From an uncultured Clostridia bacterium (lineage in GTDB: Bacteria; Bacillota; Clostridia; Oscillospirales; UMGS1783), in contig CALBKB010000056.1 of the NCBI GenBank assembly GCA_937892635.1, forward strand, positions 1-15,206: a stretch of 15,206 bases of DNA, in the 5' to 3' direction. The notes under the pieces were generated by a model. The model saw only the letters and a program-made list of their open reading frames with translations. It did no database searches and was not told the origin of the DNA. The position numbers were made by a program, and so were the translations under genes. Within the stretch, counting starts at the first letter, position 1. Each line of letters opens with the position of its first letter. Positions 13,416 to 15,206 of this stretch are shown here, in pieces.

Positions 13416-15206
13416 GCCAGGAAATCCTCCAACAGATATCGCAATCCCGAAAATCGTTTGGTCTTGGTTTTGTTTTCTATCATTTGCTCGATTTTGCTCG
13501 GGTCGCCCACAATCACCAAACGCTCCTTGGCGCGGGTCATGGCCGTATACAGCAGATTGCGATAGAGCAGATTGCGCGGCGCATCCACCACCGATAACAC
13601 CACACACTTAAACTCACTGCCCTGACTTTTATGCACCGTCATGGCGTAGGCAAAGTCCAGCTGCTCCAAGCAAGTAAAGGGATAGCTGGCCGTTTTATCG
13701 TCAAAACGAATTTCCATGCACTCGGCGTAGGGGTCGATGGATACGATCGTACCGATATCTCCGTTAAAAATGCCAACTCCCAATTCGCCCGTTGGTGTTT
13801 TATAGGTTATATCATAGTTGTTGCGCACCTGCATCACCTTGTCGCCCACGCGAAATCCGTGTTTTCCCCACGGCTTTTCGGGCTTGTCCGGCGACGGCGG
13901 ATTAACGGCGGCGCGCAGATGTTCATTGAGATTAACGGTGCCGCATACGCCGATCTTGGATAAAGAGATCACCTGGATGTCCGTCAACGGATCATAGCCA
14001 TAGGTGTTGACCAAACGTCGCACCGCCAAATCAACGATCAGTTGTGACGCCGCTACGGCACCGGGTGCTTTGATCAAAAAGGCATCGCGGTTAGCCGCGT
14101 GAAGTTGTAACGGTTTTCCCTGCAAAATGCCGTGAGCATTGGAAATAATCAGCGAATCGGCCGCCTGTCGAAAGATGTGCGAGAGCCGTACCGTCTCCAC
14201 CCGCTCACAAGCAATGATATCCCCCAGGATGTTACCCGGACCAACGGGCGGCAGCTGATCGGCATCCCCCACCAGCACCAACCGACAACCGTCGGGCAAG
14301 GCACGCAACAGCGCCTGCATCAGGTCGATATCAATCATCGACGCCTCATCGCAGATGACGGCGTCATATTGGAGCGGCTCCTGCTCATTTTTAGCAAAAT
14401 GCGGCAATGAGTCACCGCTGTACTGCATCTCCAACAGCCGGTGGATGGTCTTAGCCTCGTCGCCGGTCAGCTCCGATATGCGCTGGGCGGCCCGTCCGGT
14501 CGGTGCGGCCAACGCATAGTTGACACCCAGCATTTGATACAAGGCGATAATCCCCGACAAAGCCGTCGTCTTGCCCGTACCCGGTCCACCCGTGAGCACC
14601 ATGACTCCGCAACGGGCCGCCGCGTCAATGGCGTCCATCTGCTGATCGTTAAGTTGCAGGTCCAATTTCTTTTCCACCCGCGCTAAGTGCTCAGGCTTAT
14701 ACTCGGTAAAGTGCCGCACGTTGCTCTGCAATCGAGCAATGCGCCATGCACAATACTGCTCGGCCTTGTAATAACGATCTAAATAGACCGCATCCTTATT
14801 GCCGATGGGACGATTATGAAGCACTTCGTCTTGGATCATCTGATCAATACGCGCCTCGATAGCATTTTCCGAAACCCCAATCAGTTGCGCCGTCATGCGC
14901 ACCAACGCATCGCGCGGGATAAAGGTGTGCCCCGCACTGTAAGCGTTACGCCCCAAGACATATTTTACAGCCGACGAAATGCGTAACGGACTGCCCTTAT
15001 CAAAACTCATACGGGTAGCCAGATCATCAGCATCGGAAAAGCTGACGCCGTCGATCAATTCACACAATACGTAAGGATTGCACCGAATCACATCCTCGGC
15101 CGCGCACCCCCAGCATTTCCACACGGAAAATGCTACCGTAACACTCACGCCGTACCGCTGCAAAAAGAGCATAACGCGGCGAATGCCAAACTGCTCTCGG
15201 AAGGCT
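13412..15206 (-). CDS. recD2: RecD2 family ATP-dependent DNA helicase (5' end outside window)
   Basis: RecD2 is a 5'-3' superfamily 1B helicase found in bacteria where it works without RecBC, in repair and replication fork maintenance. The last 597 residues of an expected 720-760 are present, reading AFREQFGIRRVMLFLQRYGV at the window edge, so about 130-150 N-terminal residues are missing. The helix-hairpin-helix region contains NPYVLCELIDGVSFSDADDLA. Helicase motifs: Walker A VLTGGPGTGKTT, motif Ia APTGRAAQRI, Walker B VICDEASMIDIDL, motif III LVGDADQLPPVGPGNIL, motif V YAMTVHKSQGSEF and motif VI LLYTAMTRAKERLVIVGD. The long N-terminal extension argues for RecD2 over RecD. Internal ATG 15172 is not the start, because homology continues upstream. 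It shares ATGA with comF. Confidence 0.94.
   Translation of the reverse strand, partial: AFREQFGIRRVMLFLQRYGVSVTVAFSVWKCWGCAAEDVIRCNPYVLCELIDGVSFSDADDLATRMSFDKGSPLRISSAVKYVLGRNAYSAGHTFIPRDALVRMTAQLIGVSENAIEARIDQMIQDEVLHNRPIGNKDAVYLDRYYKAEQYCAWRIARLQSNVRHFTEYKPEHLARVEKKLDLQLNDQQMDAIDAAARCGVMVLTGGPGTGKTTALSGIIALYQMLGVNYALAAPTGRAAQRISELTGDEAKTIHRLLEMQYSGDSLPHFAKNEQEPLQYDAVICDEASMIDIDLMQALLRALPDGCRLVLVGDADQLPPVGPGNILGDIIACERVETVRLSHIFRQAADSLIISNAHGILQGKPLQLHAANRDAFLIKAPGAVAASQLIVDLAVRRLVNTYGYDPLTDIQVISLSKIGVCGTVNLNEHLRAAVNPPSPDKPEKPWGKHGFRVGDKVMQVRNNYDITYKTPTGELGVGIFNGDIGTIVSIDPYAECMEIRFDDKTASYPFTCLEQLDFAYAMTVHKSQGSEFKCVVLSVVDAPRNLLYRNLLYTAMTRAKERLVIVGDPSKIEQMIENKTKTKRFSGLRYLLEDFLA

Noticed and set aside
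13416..13607. 64-residue N-terminal extension of ComF
   Set aside because: This part is recD2 coding sequence on the same strand in another frame. ComF homology begins at MIRRIINW and has its own Shine-Dalgarno site.
1..15206. Mobile elements, CRISPR arrays, tRNA or rRNA genes, toxin-antitoxin or defence modules
   Set aside because: No transposase, integrase, spaced direct repeats, cloverleaf-like sequences or known defence proteins were seen; the genes form orderly housekeeping operons.

Overview
The window looks like chromosomal core sequence from a low- to mid-GC Gram-positive bacterium, most likely a spore-forming member of the Clostridia (Oscillospirales-like). This rests on gene content: a GerW/YtfJ spore protein next to scpA/scpB, a YerC-type TrpR-like regulator, a RecD2 helicase of the RecBC-independent type, a clostridial-type MurC, and strong Shine-Dalgarno sites. 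The lineage call is inference, since there is no rRNA or other marker here. No phage, transposon, CRISPR array, tRNA or rRNA was seen, and no gene-free stretch reaches 300 bases.

Layout from left to right: (1) the 3' end of acetate kinase (ackA), closed by a terminator. (2) A + strand operon murC-trxA-typA (peptidoglycan precursor ligase, thioredoxin, BipA GTPase). (3) A - strand operon reading right to left: M50 site-2 protease, scpA, scpB, gerW. (4) A + strand four-gene cassette resembling the Gld-type ABC system: ATPase, ABC-2 permease, GldG-like membrane-anchored auxiliary protein, and a DUF4340-like anchored protein in which I see three internal repeats. (5) A - strand pair, yerC-like regulator and a SAM methyltransferase, joined by an ATGA overlap. 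(6) thiN (thiamine pyrophosphokinase) on +. (7) comF-like phosphoribosyltransferase and recD2 on -, also joined by ATGA; recD2 runs off the right end.

Strand changes are orderly. The three convergent junctions (typA/gerW, DUF4340/methyltransferase, thiN/comF) each carry one A-flanked, T-flanked hairpin that can terminate in both directions. The two divergent junctions (M50/ABC and yerC/thiN) each carry back-to-back promoters. Four of the five promoters I can read would start transcription almost at the Shine-Dalgarno site, giving leaders of roughly 10 to 15 nt.

The best candidate for an incompletely described system is the GldA/F/G plus DUF4340 cassette, which has no associated gliding machinery here. 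The most interesting regulatory element is an inverted repeat with a third half-site between the yerC and thiN promoters. The oddest sequence object is the 28-base perfect palindrome at the thiN/comF junction: it holds both stop codons and forces both proteins to end in Lys-His-Thr.
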